In this document: piece by piece, positions 1 through 8,480 of the stretch | Numbering within the stretch: the first letter of the stretch is position 1 | Layout of the letters: each line of letters begins with the position of its first letter | From: Ruminococcus sp. YE71 | GTDB taxonomy: Bacteria > Bacillota > Clostridia > Oscillospirales > Ruminococcaceae | Assembly: GCF_900119155.1 (NCBI RefSeq) | Contig: NZ_FPIR01000004.1 | Coordinates: 25,937-89,936 of the forward strand | Reading direction: 5' to 3' | DNA: 64,000 nt | Program-made: the position numbers and the translations under genes | Notes under the pieces: generated by a model | The model's database searches: none | What the model was told of the DNA's origin: nothing | Seen by the model: the letters and a program-made list of their open reading frames with translations, nothing else

Positions 1-1122
1 GCCGTTTGAAGTCCACGCCATGACGCCGTTCCAGCCGTTGTCGTAGCAGCCCTTGTACTTGGTGTCGAGGGTCTCGCCCGACTCGGAGACGTCGTTTGCC
101 GCAACCTCGCCGATGACGCAGGGCTTTGTGCCGTCGAGACCGAACTCTGTCGGCGACTTGTCGAAGGGGTATCCGAACCACCGGTGCTCCCAGTAGTAGT
201 AATGGGTCGAGTAGAAGTCGAGGTACGACTTGTCGTTCCCCGAAAGGGTGCTCAGGTAATCGTCGGCACCGTAGTTGCCCTCGTAGTTGTCGGAGTTGTA
301 CTTGATGATGCCGAAACCTACCGTCGTGAGAATATCCGAGTGTTCGTGGACAGCCGCCGCACCTCTCGCGAAGTAGTTGCAGATGTCATCCCAGGAAAGC
401 TGACCGCTCTCGGCGTTCTCGTGTACCCAGTCGGGCTCGTTCATGAAGTCGATGCTCCAGAGGTAGTCGCAGCTGTCATATCTCTCGGCAAAGGGAACGA
501 CATAACCGTTCACGAAGCTGTCGATATTGTCGCTGCTTGTAATCATATTCCGCCAGTTCTTGTAGCAGTTGTTGGAATCCTTGAAGTGGTCGAAGGAAGT
601 CAGCGTCGCCATGATGTAGATATGATGCTTTTTCGCGAGAGTGAACAGCACGTCAAGGTCCTGCCAGTGCTTGTCGGTGACCTCCCTGAAGCTGCCGTCC
701 TCGTTCAGTATAACGCCCACGCAGTCGTTGCAGTTTATCCACACACGGCTCGCGTTGATGCCTGCTTCCTCAAGCTCCGCAAAGTGCATATCCCAGAACA
801 CATAGCTGAACTTATCCGAGCCGAAGTCGTTCCAGTTGTTCCAGGGGGTGTTGACGCCGTTTATCCACAGCTCCTTGTCCCCAACCATGAACTTTGTGCC
901 GTCTACCGTGACCTTTGCCGCGCCGTCGGTCGCATAGTCGATGTCGATGGGCGCTGCGTTCAGGTCGATGACCGTGCTTTCGGTGCTGTCGGCATTGTCC
1001 GCCTTCGGGCTGTTATCCGACTTGCTGTCGGCAGTGCTTTCGGTCTTTGAGCCGCAGGACACGAGTCCCAGCGTCAGCACCGATGCCAGCATTGCCGAAA
1101 ATATCCTTCTGTATATCTTCAT
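1..1122 (-). CDS. GH5-type glycoside hydrolase lipoprotein (3' end outside window)
   Basis: Partial gene of 374 codons, cut by the window edge at its C-terminus. The N-terminus is a lipoprotein signal with a lipobox (LGLVSCG, Cys at about residue 21) followed by a Ser/Asp/Thr-rich linker, so the enzyme should be tethered to the outer face of the membrane. The rest matches a GH5-like (beta/alpha)8 fold: an 'LWINGVNTPWNNW' entry, the acid/base in the FMNEP motif (Glu about 229), and the likely nucleophile in CVIGEVA (Glu about 339), followed by a WNGVMAW segment. Endo-mannanase or endo-glucanase activity fits the family, but the substrate cannot be read from sequence. The ATG is preceded by a weak GGGGA. 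It lies 50 bp downstream of a DUF3592 gene in the same direction. Confidence 0.85.
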   Translation of the reverse strand, partial: MKIYRRIFSAMLASVLTLGLVSCGSKTESTADSKSDNSPKADNADSTESTVIDLNAAPIDIDYATDGAAKVTVDGTKFMVGDKELWINGVNTPWNNWNDFGSDKFSYVFWDMHFAELEEAGINASRVWINCNDCVGVILNEDGSFREVTDKHWQDLDVLFTLAKKHHIYIMATLTSFDHFKDSNNCYKNWRNMITSSDNIDSFVNGYVVPFAERYDSCDYLWSIDFMNEPDWVHENAESGQLSWDDICNYFARGAAAVHEHSDILTTVGFGIIKYNSDNYEGNYGADDYLSTLSGNDKSYLDFYSTHYYYWEHRWFGYPFDKSPTEFGLDGTKPCVIGEVAANDVSESGETLDTKYKGCYDNGWNGVMAWTSNG

Positions 1123-1172
1123 AAGTTATTTCCCCATTATCCTAAAGTTACATTCTGCGTATTTATTCGGGT

Positions 1173-1613
1173 TCAGTACCCTCTCTTTTTCTTATTGGCT
1201 CCGACAAGTATGGCTATCAAGCCCGCGGCTCCGAAAACGCCGCCGACCATCCTTGTCATTTTCGGCTCAACGTAGTGCCCCTTGATATAGTTTTTTTCGG
1301 GGTCGTCGGGGTCGTACATGATGGTCATTTTTTCGCCCTGGTTCACATACGAGCTTGACTTTTTCTCGTTCTCGTATTTCTTGCCGTTCACCTCAAACTG
1401 TACGGTGTATCTGTATTCCACATTGTCATCGCTGTCCCTGCCTTCGGAGACCGAGATGACAACGCCTTCCGCGCTCTCGGTGCAGCGCTTTCTCATATCG
1501 GCTATCCTGCCTGATAAGATTATCCCGAAGAAAACGCCTATTCCGATGAACAGCACTCCCAGCACGAACAGACTCAGCGGGTCATTCAGTTTTCTGATAT
1601 GGTAAACTCTCAT
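1173..1613 (-). CDS. DUF3592 membrane protein
   Basis: 146 residues with a transmembrane helix at each end (about 13-32 and 121-140). Between them is a beta-rich extracytoplasmic segment with the DUF3592 pattern: 'YTVQFEVNGKKYE' followed by the 'MTIMYDPDDPEKNYI' motif. No enzymatic residues are evident and the family has no established function. A GGGGGACGG ribosome site precedes the ATG. The gene sits 18 bp after argS and may share its transcript. I infer only a small membrane-anchored beta-domain protein. Confidence 0.75.
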   Translation of the reverse strand: MRVYHIRKLNDPLSLFVLGVLFIGIGVFFGIILSGRIADMRKRCTESAEGVVISVSEGRDSDDNVEYRYTVQFEVNGKKYENEKKSSSYVNQGEKMTIMYDPDDPEKNYIKGHYVEPKMTRMVGGVFGAAGLIAILVGANKKKRGY

Positions 1614-1631
1614 CGTCCGTCCCCCTGTTTA

Positions 1632-3386
1632 TCAGAACAGTTCGACCGTCTCGATGCCGAGGATGTCGAGGTGCTTTTCAAGCAGCGTCTTGGAAGCGTA
1701 GCAGAGGTTCACCCATGCGCGTTTCTTGTTCTCGTCGGGCTCGTCAACGATGTGGTTCTCGTGGTAGAACTTCGCGAACAGCTCGGCAAGCTTGTAGGCG
1801 TTCTCGCAGACGATGTTCGGCGCTCTGTCGCGGAACGCAAGTCCGAAGGCTTCGCCGCTCATGGCGAGACCCAGCAGCAGCGCCCTCTCGGAATCGCTGT
1901 AAACGTCGGCGGAGTCGAAGCCCGCGGGAGTGAAGGTCTTATTCAGTATCGAATTGATGCGGGCTACCGAGTAGAGCAGGAACGAACCTGTCTTGCCCTC
2001 AGCCGCCATGAACTTGTCGAGGTCGAAGATGTAGTCCTTCATGCGGTGGTTGATGAGGTCGCCGAACTTGATAGCCGCGACTGCCACGCGCCTTGCGATG
2101 TCCGCCTTGTCCTCCTCAGCCGAGTGGGTGGACTTGCCCACGATGTCGAGTGCGTAGTCGTACACCTGGGCGTAGAGCGCTTCAAGACGCATAACGCCGC
2201 CCTCACGGGTCTTGTAGGGCTTGCCGTCCTTGCCGTTCATCGTGCCGAAGCCGAGATGTTCGAGGGAGCAGTCCTCTGGGACGATGCCCGCCTTCTTCGC
2301 ACAGCGGAACACCTGCGTGAAGTGCAGGCTCTGACGGCTGTCAACGACGTACCACACCTTGTCGGGCTTCCAGTCCTCAACACGCTGGATGAGGGTGGCG
2401 AGATCGGTGGTGGCGTAGATGTTCGAGTCGTCGGATTTCTTGATGATGACGGGGGGGATGGTGATCTTGTCGGTCTCCTCCTCAACGTCAACGACCATCG
2501 CGCCCTGGCTCTCGTGGAGCAGTCCCTGAGCGTTGAGGGTCTCCAGCAGACGGGGCACGAACTTCTCCGCGTCGCTCTCGCCGTACCAGTAATCGAAGCT
2601 GACGTTCAGAGTGTCATAGTTGCGCTTTACGTCAGCAACGCTGACCTTGATTATCTCTCTCCACAGTGCCATGAACGCGGGATCGCCCTTCTGGAGACCT
2701 GCGGTGACAGCCTTTGCCTCAGCCTTGAACTCCTCGTCCTCCTTGCTCTTTGCACTTGCGAAGGGGTACACCTCGTTGAGCTCGTCGGCGGTCAGCGGCA
2801 GGCTGGTGAAGTTCGCAGGGTCGAAGCCCTCCTTAAAGCACTCCCACTCGGGGTGACGCACTCTCAGCTCCGCGATGACAAGACCTATCTGGAGTCCCCA
2901 GTCGCCCAGATGAACGTCCGAAACGGTCTTTCTGCCCGTCGCCTGTGCGAGCCTTTTGAGGGATTCGCCGATGACTGCCGAACGCAGATGTCCGATGTGG
3001 AGCGGCTTTGCAACGTTCGGTCCGCCGTAGTCGAGGACGATGGTCTCGGGCTTTTCAGCCTGCGGGATGCCGAGATTTTCATCGGAGAGCATCTCGGTAA
3101 CGTAGCCCAGCAGCAGCTTGTCAGAAACGTCTATGTTTATGAAGCCTGCGCCTACGACCTCTATCTTTGCGAGGTCGGCGTCGTCAGTCAGCTTGTCAGC
3201 AGCTTCCTGCGCGATAACACGCGGAGCCTTCTTGTAGAGCTTAGCGCCCGAGAACGCGCCGTTGCACTGGAACTGGCAGAGGTCGGGACGGTCGGAAACG
3301 ACGACTGTGCCGAGGTCGGCCGAGTATCCGCAGGCCTCGAACGCCGCCGAGAGTTTTTCGGTAAGTATCTGTGTCAATGCTTTCAT
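1632..3386 (-). CDS. argS: Arginyl-tRNA synthetase
   Basis: 584 residues, normal length for class Ia ArgRS, which charges tRNA-Arg in the cytoplasm. Visible landmarks: an N-terminal additional (Add-1) domain for tRNA recognition, the HIGH-type signature PLHIGHLRSAVIGES at about residues 119-133, and a degenerate KMSKS region (GKPYKTREGG), which is usual for many ArgRS. The C-terminus is the DALR anticodon-binding domain ending in an alpha-helical FYHENHIVDEPDENK segment. I chose the ATG at 3386 over an upstream in-frame ATG because ACGGAGGAAAAATC lies immediately before it. A SigA promoter lies about 40 bp upstream. Confidence 0.97.
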   Translation of the reverse strand: MKALTQILTEKLSAAFEACGYSADLGTVVVSDRPDLCQFQCNGAFSGAKLYKKAPRVIAQEAADKLTDDADLAKIEVVGAGFINIDVSDKLLLGYVTEMLSDENLGIPQAEKPETIVLDYGGPNVAKPLHIGHLRSAVIGESLKRLAQATGRKTVSDVHLGDWGLQIGLVIAELRVRHPEWECFKEGFDPANFTSLPLTADELNEVYPFASAKSKEDEEFKAEAKAVTAGLQKGDPAFMALWREIIKVSVADVKRNYDTLNVSFDYWYGESDAEKFVPRLLETLNAQGLLHESQGAMVVDVEEETDKITIPPVIIKKSDDSNIYATTDLATLIQRVEDWKPDKVWYVVDSRQSLHFTQVFRCAKKAGIVPEDCSLEHLGFGTMNGKDGKPYKTREGGVMRLEALYAQVYDYALDIVGKSTHSAEEDKADIARRVAVAAIKFGDLINHRMKDYIFDLDKFMAAEGKTGSFLLYSVARINSILNKTFTPAGFDSADVYSDSERALLLGLAMSGEAFGLAFRDRAPNIVCENAYKLAELFAKFYHENHIVDEPDENKKRAWVNLCYASKTLLEKHLDILGIETVELF

Positions 3387-3423
3387 GATTTTTCCTCCGT
3401 TTATTGCAATAGTCAACATTATC

Positions 3424-3452
3424 ATTATACCATATTATTATCGCTTTTTCAA
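3424..3452 (-). promoter_or_regulatory. SigA promoter of argS
   Basis: On the minus strand, TTGAAA (3452-3447) and TATAAT (3429-3424) are separated by 17 bp, close to the SigA consensus. The start codon at 3386 lies about 38 bp downstream of the -10 box. Confidence 0.75.
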
Positions 3453-3541
3453 TACGTTTTTCAAATTTCTCCGCAAAATCGGTGTTATAAGTCCGAACCT
3501 TGTCTGAGGTAATGCTGAACCTGTATTATGGTAAAATAATA

Positions 3542-3570
3542 TTGACAATTTTATTGAAATATGGTAAAAT
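3542..3570 (+). promoter_or_regulatory. SigA promoter of the GTPase/Hsp70 cluster
   Basis: TTGACA (3542-3547) and TAAAAT (3565-3570) with a 17-bp spacer. A 13-bp direct repeat, ATGGTAAAATAAT, occurs at 3528-3540 and again over the -10 box at 3561-3573, 33 bp apart. That could reflect a duplicated promoter or regulator site. The first gene starts at 3637. Confidence 0.7.
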
Positions 3571-3636
3571 AATTTTGTTGAGCGCATTTAATTTAATCAT
3601 AGTTAAAACAAATGCGGAAAGTATGAGGTGAAAAGA

Positions 3637-5451
3637 ATGGGCAATTCAGACGGCGGCGGATGCGTCGGACTTGTGATAATCATCGGCGTCGTGGCATACA
3701 TCATCGAACTGCTGGTAAAACTGCTGTCGAAAGTATTTGTCGCGGCGATCAGTATAGTGGGCATATTGCTGCTGGCAATGTGTCTTGTAGGCGCTGTGAT
3801 CGGCGTATTCTACGCATTCAAGAGCTTTTTCGCGGCTGTGATGGAAGTCAGCGACGACCGAAAGGCGCTGTTCTCGAAGCCGCAGTACACACGCCTTACC
3901 CTGCCGAGGACGGCTGACGGAAAGTTCGAATTCTACGAGGACATCTCGCGGGCGAGCTATTTCAACGGCGGTATGCTCAAGGACATCGGCAGCATCCTCA
4001 AAAAGACATTCTCGAACAGTGTGAAGAGACTCAGGATATTCGGCAGCAACATATCCGATTCAAGCGGCCTCTTCGGAAAGACTTTCTCGATAATCAAGAA
4101 CGTTTTCTCGATAATCTCGCTTCTTGTGTTCGGCATGGTGGTCTCGGCGGTGCTGAGCGTCATGATAGTAGTCTCTTCGGTCATCATACTCATATTCTAC
4201 AGGATATTCTTCTTTGCCGTGCTCTCGGCGGAAAAAGCGAGCTTTTCGGCGAAGAAGATCACAAACCGCTGCGACTTCTGCAAGGCGGAGTACGACCTTC
4301 CCGTCTACTTCTGCCCGAAGTGCGGCATTCCCCACAGATACCTCAGACCGAGCAAGTTCGGCATTTTCTACCGCACCTGCGTCTGCCTTGAAAAGCTGCC
4401 CGTTACCGCAGGCGGCAAATGTGCGGACGGCAAAAAGCGCAGTCAGCTCACAGCCGCCTGCCCGAAATGCGGAAAGTCGGACAGATCCTCCGAGACACGT
4501 CCTCTCGGCATACCGCTCATCGGCGGCGTGAACGCGGGCAAGACCACCTTCAAGACCGCGTTCCTCTACAGCTTCCTCAACGACGAAGCTACAAAGCTCG
4601 GGCTCACCATAAAGCTGAACGACAAGGCGATGGAGAACGAGTTCGAGGAGATACGCAGCTGCTTCATCGGCAAGCGTATGGTAACAGAGACACGCCCGGG
4701 CAAGGAGTACGACGTTACTTCCTTCAACTTCGTCATCGAGCACGAAAAGCTCTCGGTGCCGAGACTCATGCACATCTACGATATGCCCGGTGAGGTGTTC
4801 GAGCAGTCGAACGCTCAGGAGAGCCTGAAACACTTCACGTTCAGTGAGGGCGTTATATTCGTCATCGACCCGTACACCTTGCAGTCGATAATCTCTTCCG
4901 AGAGCGACCTCGGCGGCATGAGAGTCGGAAAGATGGATTTCAACACGCTGGTGGAGGTGTTCTGCGAGACCCTCGAAAAGCTGCCGAATATGCCCCGCGA
5001 AGGCAAGAAATACGCCATCCCCGTGGCTATCTGCATAAACAAGGTGGACACTCCTTCGCTGAGGAACCGCATCGGTATGCCTGCCGCGAGAAAGCTCATG
5101 AACGCAAAGCCCGAGGTCTACAGCGACAGCTACGATACGATGGATATGCTCTGCCGCGAGTTCCTTTCGGCGAACGGCAAGTCCAACGCCGTGACGCTGC
5201 TTGACCAGAACTTCAAGTATGTGCATTTCTTCGCCTGCTCGGCTACGGGCAGCATACCAAAGGGACCCGTCAGATTCGTGCCCGAACAGGTGCTGGCGGC
5301 AGTCTACTGGATAACCGCACGCTCCGACAGCCAGCTCGCACCGCTGCTGGGTACGGATGTGCCCCATGACATCGACGAAAGCACAAGAAAACGCCTGTCA
5401 CAGAACAGGTCGGATTACTTCGAGATAATCGAGAATTCTCTCGTTCATTAA
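3637..5451 (+). CDS. Membrane-anchored zinc-ribbon P-loop GTPase (double-GTPase-like)
   Basis: 604 residues. The N-terminus has hydrophobic helices (about 10-70) and another hydrophobic stretch at about 150-195. A cysteine-rich region follows (CDFCKAEYD..FCPKCG, then CPKCGKSD; about 212-286) that looks like zinc ribbons. Next is a P-loop GTPase: Walker A GGVNAGKTT (Lys about 302), a G3-like YDMPGEVFE (about 382) and a G4-like NKVD (about 468). The layout resembles the predicted double-GTPase (DO-GTPase) families of prokaryotic conflict systems; this is recognition from memory, not a search. GAGGTG six bases upstream selects the ATG at 3637 over a GTG at 3628. It heads an operon with a GrpE-like protein and Hsp70. 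Role inferred: a membrane GTP switch. Confidence 0.8.
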   Translation: MGNSDGGGCVGLVIIIGVVAYIIELLVKLLSKVFVAAISIVGILLLAMCLVGAVIGVFYAFKSFFAAVMEVSDDRKALFSKPQYTRLTLPRTADGKFEFYEDISRASYFNGGMLKDIGSILKKTFSNSVKRLRIFGSNISDSSGLFGKTFSIIKNVFSIISLLVFGMVVSAVLSVMIVVSSVIILIFYRIFFFAVLSAEKASFSAKKITNRCDFCKAEYDLPVYFCPKCGIPHRYLRPSKFGIFYRTCVCLEKLPVTAGGKCADGKKRSQLTAACPKCGKSDRSSETRPLGIPLIGGVNAGKTTFKTAFLYSFLNDEATKLGLTIKLNDKAMENEFEEIRSCFIGKRMVTETRPGKEYDVTSFNFVIEHEKLSVPRLMHIYDMPGEVFEQSNAQESLKHFTFSEGVIFVIDPYTLQSIISSESDLGGMRVGKMDFNTLVEVFCETLEKLPNMPREGKKYAIPVAICINKVDTPSLRNRIGMPAARKLMNAKPEVYSDSYDTMDMLCREFLSANGKSNAVTLLDQNFKYVHFFACSATGSIPKGPVRFVPEQVLAAVYWITARSDSQLAPLLGTDVPHDIDESTRKRLSQNRSDYFEIIENSLVH

Positions 5452-5475
5452 CAGACAAAACAAGGAGGTAATAAG

Positions 5476-6354
5476 ATGTCGGAAGAAAAAAACGTTCAGG
5501 ATTTCTGCTCGGATGACGAGGTCATCGCTCCCCCCGCGGAGACGGAAGAAGTGACCGCTCCCGAAGAGGAGAACGCAGGATACCCCGAACAGACAGAGAC
5601 AGAAAACAGCGCACCTGAGGAAGAACGTCACGGCGGCTACTTCGACACCTTCCCGAACGGGCCTGCGCTCCATCATCCGCCTTCCCCGTCGGTAAAGGAG
5701 ATACTGAAAAAGACTTCGGGGAACAGCGTCAGCCGCGAACTCATCGACAGCATGATCGAAGAGAACCGCGCGGCGTTCGCGGAGCTGACAGCGAAGAACG
5801 AAGCCCTCGCGGCACAGAACGATACGCTCCTCGCCGCAAATGAGAGCTTACAGGCACAGCTTGATTCGCTGGGGGAAAGGCTCGACAGGCTGACCGCACA
5901 GGTGGTAAACACCAACCGCGCAGTCACCATGCATGAGACTATCGAGGGCAACCTCAACAAGGAACTGCAAAACTACAAGAACGACTTCTACGGGAAGCTC
6001 GCCACGCCTTTCCTCATGCAGATGATATCCCTCTGCATCGAGATGACGAAGGAGCTGGAGGAACTGCTCGATGAGATAGCCGCCAGCGAAGAACCCACGG
6101 GTCACGAGGATGTGGTCAGCAGCCTTTCCTACTACGTGGAGAAGATACGCGGTTCGCTTGTGAACAGCGGCGTTGAGATGGAACGTCCCGAAGAGGGCGA
6201 GAAGATGGACCCCTTAAAGCATCAGATAGTGCGGACGATACCCTCTGACGACCCCGAGATGAACGGCGTCATAGAGTCCGTCCGCAGCAGCACATACACC
6301 TACAACAACAAGATACTGCTACGCGCAAAGGTCGCAGTATACAAATCCAAGTAA
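5476..6354 (+). CDS. GrpE-like nucleotide exchange factor with long acidic N-terminus
   Basis: 292 residues. Residues 1-70 are acidic and proline-rich, probably disordered. Residues 90-150 are a coiled coil with heptads such as 'LTAKNEALAAQNDTLLAANE'. The C-terminal ~60 residues follow the GrpE beta-head pattern (NSGVEMERPEEGEKMDPLKH, then VIESVRSSTYTYNNKILLRA, ending in KVAVYKSK). GrpE releases ADP from Hsp70. It is longer than housekeeping GrpE (about 200 residues), is not next to dnaJ or hrcA, and lies 15 bp upstream of a divergent Hsp70, so I infer a dedicated partner of that Hsp70. An excellent ribosome site, AAGGAGGTAATAAG, precedes it. Confidence 0.75.
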   Translation: MSEEKNVQDFCSDDEVIAPPAETEEVTAPEEENAGYPEQTETENSAPEEERHGGYFDTFPNGPALHHPPSPSVKEILKKTSGNSVSRELIDSMIEENRAAFAELTAKNEALAAQNDTLLAANESLQAQLDSLGERLDRLTAQVVNTNRAVTMHETIEGNLNKELQNYKNDFYGKLATPFLMQMISLCIEMTKELEELLDEIAASEEPTGHEDVVSSLSYYVEKIRGSLVNSGVEMERPEEGEKMDPLKHQIVRTIPSDDPEMNGVIESVRSSTYTYNNKILLRAKVAVYKSK

Positions 6355-6369
6355 ACGGAGGATAATAAA

Positions 6370-7938
6370 ATGGCAGAAAAATATGTATTCGGAATAGACC
6401 TCGGCACCACCTACTCCTGCATCAGCTACTTTGATGAGAATATGCAGTGCATCCCCTGCCCGAGCATGGAAGGACCTACCACCACACCGTCGGTTGTAAG
6501 GCTCGAACCAGGCTGCGACCCCGTAGTAGGTCAGGCGGCAAAGAACACCGCTGTCATCTATCCCGACCATACCATCCAGTTCGTTAAGAGCCGTATCGGC
6601 AAGGACGCTACCTTCAACTACGGCGCCGACGGCGAGCTGACCACCACGCCTATCGCTGTTTCGGCTGAGATACTCAAGAAGCTCGGCGAGGACGCCGCAA
6701 ACCACACCAACTCGGAAGTAAAGCGCGTTGTCATCACCGTGCCCGCATACTTCGGCGACCCCGAGAGAAAGGCTACCGCTCAGGCAGGTATCGACGCGGG
6801 CTTTGACGTGCTCGGCATCATCGAGGAGCCTACCGCTGCGGCTATCTACTACGGCATGAACAAGTCCGAACAGCCCGAGAATATCCTCGTGTTCGACCTC
6901 GGCGGCGGTACCTTCGATATCACCGCGATGAAGATAGAGGGCAACAACTTCACCACCCTCACCACCGAAGGCGACCACGACCTCGGCGGTAAGAACTGGG
7001 ACATCGCACTCATCGACCTCGTAAAGCAGAAGTTCGAGGATCAGACAGGCTACTGCGACGGCTACGATTCCGACATCGAGCAGGATCTGCTCATCAGCTG
7101 TGAGCAGGCCAAGATAGTTCTCTCCCAGGCTCAGAAGGCTTCGGTAGCAGTTACCATCAGCCGCGAATACAGAGCCGCTATCGAGATCACCCGCGAGGAG
7201 TTCGACGACGTTACATCGGCACTCCTCGACCGAGCTATCTCCCTCACAAGAACTGTCATCGACAGAGTCGGCGAGCCTATCACAAAGATACTCATGGTGG
7301 GCGGTTCCACCTATATGCCGCAGGTGCGCGAGGCAATCGAGAGAGAGTTCCCCCAGCTTGAGATATACTCCAACGAGCCGAACCACTCGGTATCCAAGGG
7401 CGCGGCTATCTTCGCGTTCAACAAGTATGTCAACCCCGACCCCGAGGAGCTGAAGGAGAAGTCCGAGCGCACCACTTCCAGCGGTGAAAAGGCTCTCGTA
7501 TGCCTCGAAGAGGAGATAGACACCTACAAGAACATCGTCACCCTCGAAAACGAGATAAACATCGTGACCGTTGCCACAAAGAGCCTCGGCGTGCGCATCC
7601 TCTTCAACGGCACCCCGAAGATAAACAACCTTATCTTCAAGGATACCCAGCTTCCCGCTTCGGTAACGGCTACCTACGCTACCAACACAGCGAACGCTAC
7701 CCGTATCCCGATCCGCATCTTCCAGGCAAACAACTACGATGAGTACTACGATGTTGACGACGACCTCCAGATAGGTCAGGCAGTCCTCGAACTTGACGGC
7801 ACTCTGCCTCAGGGCGCACCTATCGACGTTACCCTCTCCATCTCCGACGACGGACTTATCCACGTAAAGGGCATCGACGTCACCAACAATATCGAGGTAA
7901 ACGCAAACATCGAGAACGACGCTTACAGCACCAAGTAA
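6370..7938 (+). CDS. Short Hsp70 (DnaK-like) lacking the helical lid
   Basis: 522 residues. The ATPase domain is complete: phosphate-1 loop GIDLGTTYSC at the N-terminus, phosphate-2 FDLGGGTFDI at about 175, and adenosine motif MVGGSTYMP at about 310. It then has a substrate-binding beta domain (about 400-515) and stops at 'NIENDAYSTK', so the ~100-residue alpha-helical lid of canonical DnaK (about 600-640 residues) is missing. ATP-dependent client binding is expected but with altered closure. Housekeeping dnaK normally sits with hrcA-grpE-dnaJ, none of which is here. The companions are a GrpE-like protein and GTPases, so I call this an accessory Hsp70. GGAGG precedes the ATG. Confidence 0.9.
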   Translation: MAEKYVFGIDLGTTYSCISYFDENMQCIPCPSMEGPTTTPSVVRLEPGCDPVVGQAAKNTAVIYPDHTIQFVKSRIGKDATFNYGADGELTTTPIAVSAEILKKLGEDAANHTNSEVKRVVITVPAYFGDPERKATAQAGIDAGFDVLGIIEEPTAAAIYYGMNKSEQPENILVFDLGGGTFDITAMKIEGNNFTTLTTEGDHDLGGKNWDIALIDLVKQKFEDQTGYCDGYDSDIEQDLLISCEQAKIVLSQAQKASVAVTISREYRAAIEITREEFDDVTSALLDRAISLTRTVIDRVGEPITKILMVGGSTYMPQVREAIEREFPQLEIYSNEPNHSVSKGAAIFAFNKYVNPDPEELKEKSERTTSSGEKALVCLEEEIDTYKNIVTLENEINIVTVATKSLGVRILFNGTPKINNLIFKDTQLPASVTATYATNTANATRIPIRIFQANNYDEYYDVDDDLQIGQAVLELDGTLPQGAPIDVTLSISDDGLIHVKGIDVTNNIEVNANIENDAYSTK

Positions 7939-7970
7939 AAAACGCTCCCCCTGTGCCTGCGTATTTTCAG

Positions 7971-8384
7971 GGGTGAGTGCGGGTAATATTTGGGGAAACC
8001 CTTTTGAAAAAGGGTTATCCCCCAAACCCCTTTCATAAAACTTTTAATACTTTTTGGCTTTTGGGTAGTTCTACCCAACTTTGTGCAGGTCGGAAAGATC
8101 GTAATTCTATTTTTCATTAGCGCCCATCAAGCCGAATTTGGGTAATATGACGGAATTTATGCAAGCATATGACGTGCAAAGGCGCGAGCCGGAGGTTGCG
8201 CGGTGTTGCCTTAGTCTGCTCCTTGCCAAAAAGACGTTCAAGGGTGGTTTACGCTTCATTTGAGGAATTGATCAGACGGTCTCTCATGAAACGGTGAGAG
8301 TCTATCTTCCCGACCAGAACCAACAGACGACAATATTAAAAGTCTTTGGAAGGGTGTTCTACCACGGTAAGACCCGCACTCAAC
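7971..8384. repeat. MITE-like interspersed repeat, copy R1
   Basis: About 414 bp between Hsp70 and the second GTPase. The left end carries a perfect-hairpin segment (GGGGAAACCCTTTT..AAAAGGGTTATCCCC) then CCCCTTTCATAAAACTTTT. The right end carries AATATTAAAAGTCTTTGGA, the inverted partner of the CCAAAGACTTTTAATA module seen in other copies. It is flanked by GGGTGAGTGCGGG and its inverse CCCGCACTCA. Internal modules (TTGCCAAAAAGACG, GGTTTACGCTTCATT, GAGAGTCTATCTTCC) recur in copies R2, R4 and R6. No open frame of transposase size is present. Confidence 0.75.
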
Positions 8385-8407
8385 AGCACTCAAGAAGACA
8401 AACAGAG

Positions 8408-8451
8408 TGAGAGAAAAGCGCGAAAGGGACGTCCTTTTTCGTTTTTCTCTC
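8408..8451 (+). other. Long imperfect hairpin upstream of the second GTPase
   Basis: The stretch reads GAGAGAAAAGCGCGAAAGGG then CCTTTTTCGTTTTTCTCTC on the other arm, with loop ACGT. It can fold into a near-continuous stem of about 18-20 bp. It lies 30 bp upstream of the start codon at 8481, between repeat R1 and the gene. It may be a terminator protecting the downstream gene, an attenuator or a leader structure; the sequence does not decide. Confidence 0.5.
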
Positions 8452-8480
8452 ATTCGCGATACTACAAGGAGAATCCCACA

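Noticed and set aside
1599..3512. Long plus-strand open frame opposite argS (637 codons)
   Set aside because: Mirror of the argS codon pattern in GC-rich DNA; no ribosome site, no recognisable domain, and argS is certain. The same reasoning removes the long antisense frames opposite Hsp70 (6319-8025), hydB (19185-21236), hydA (21097-23016) and cheA (31137-33176).
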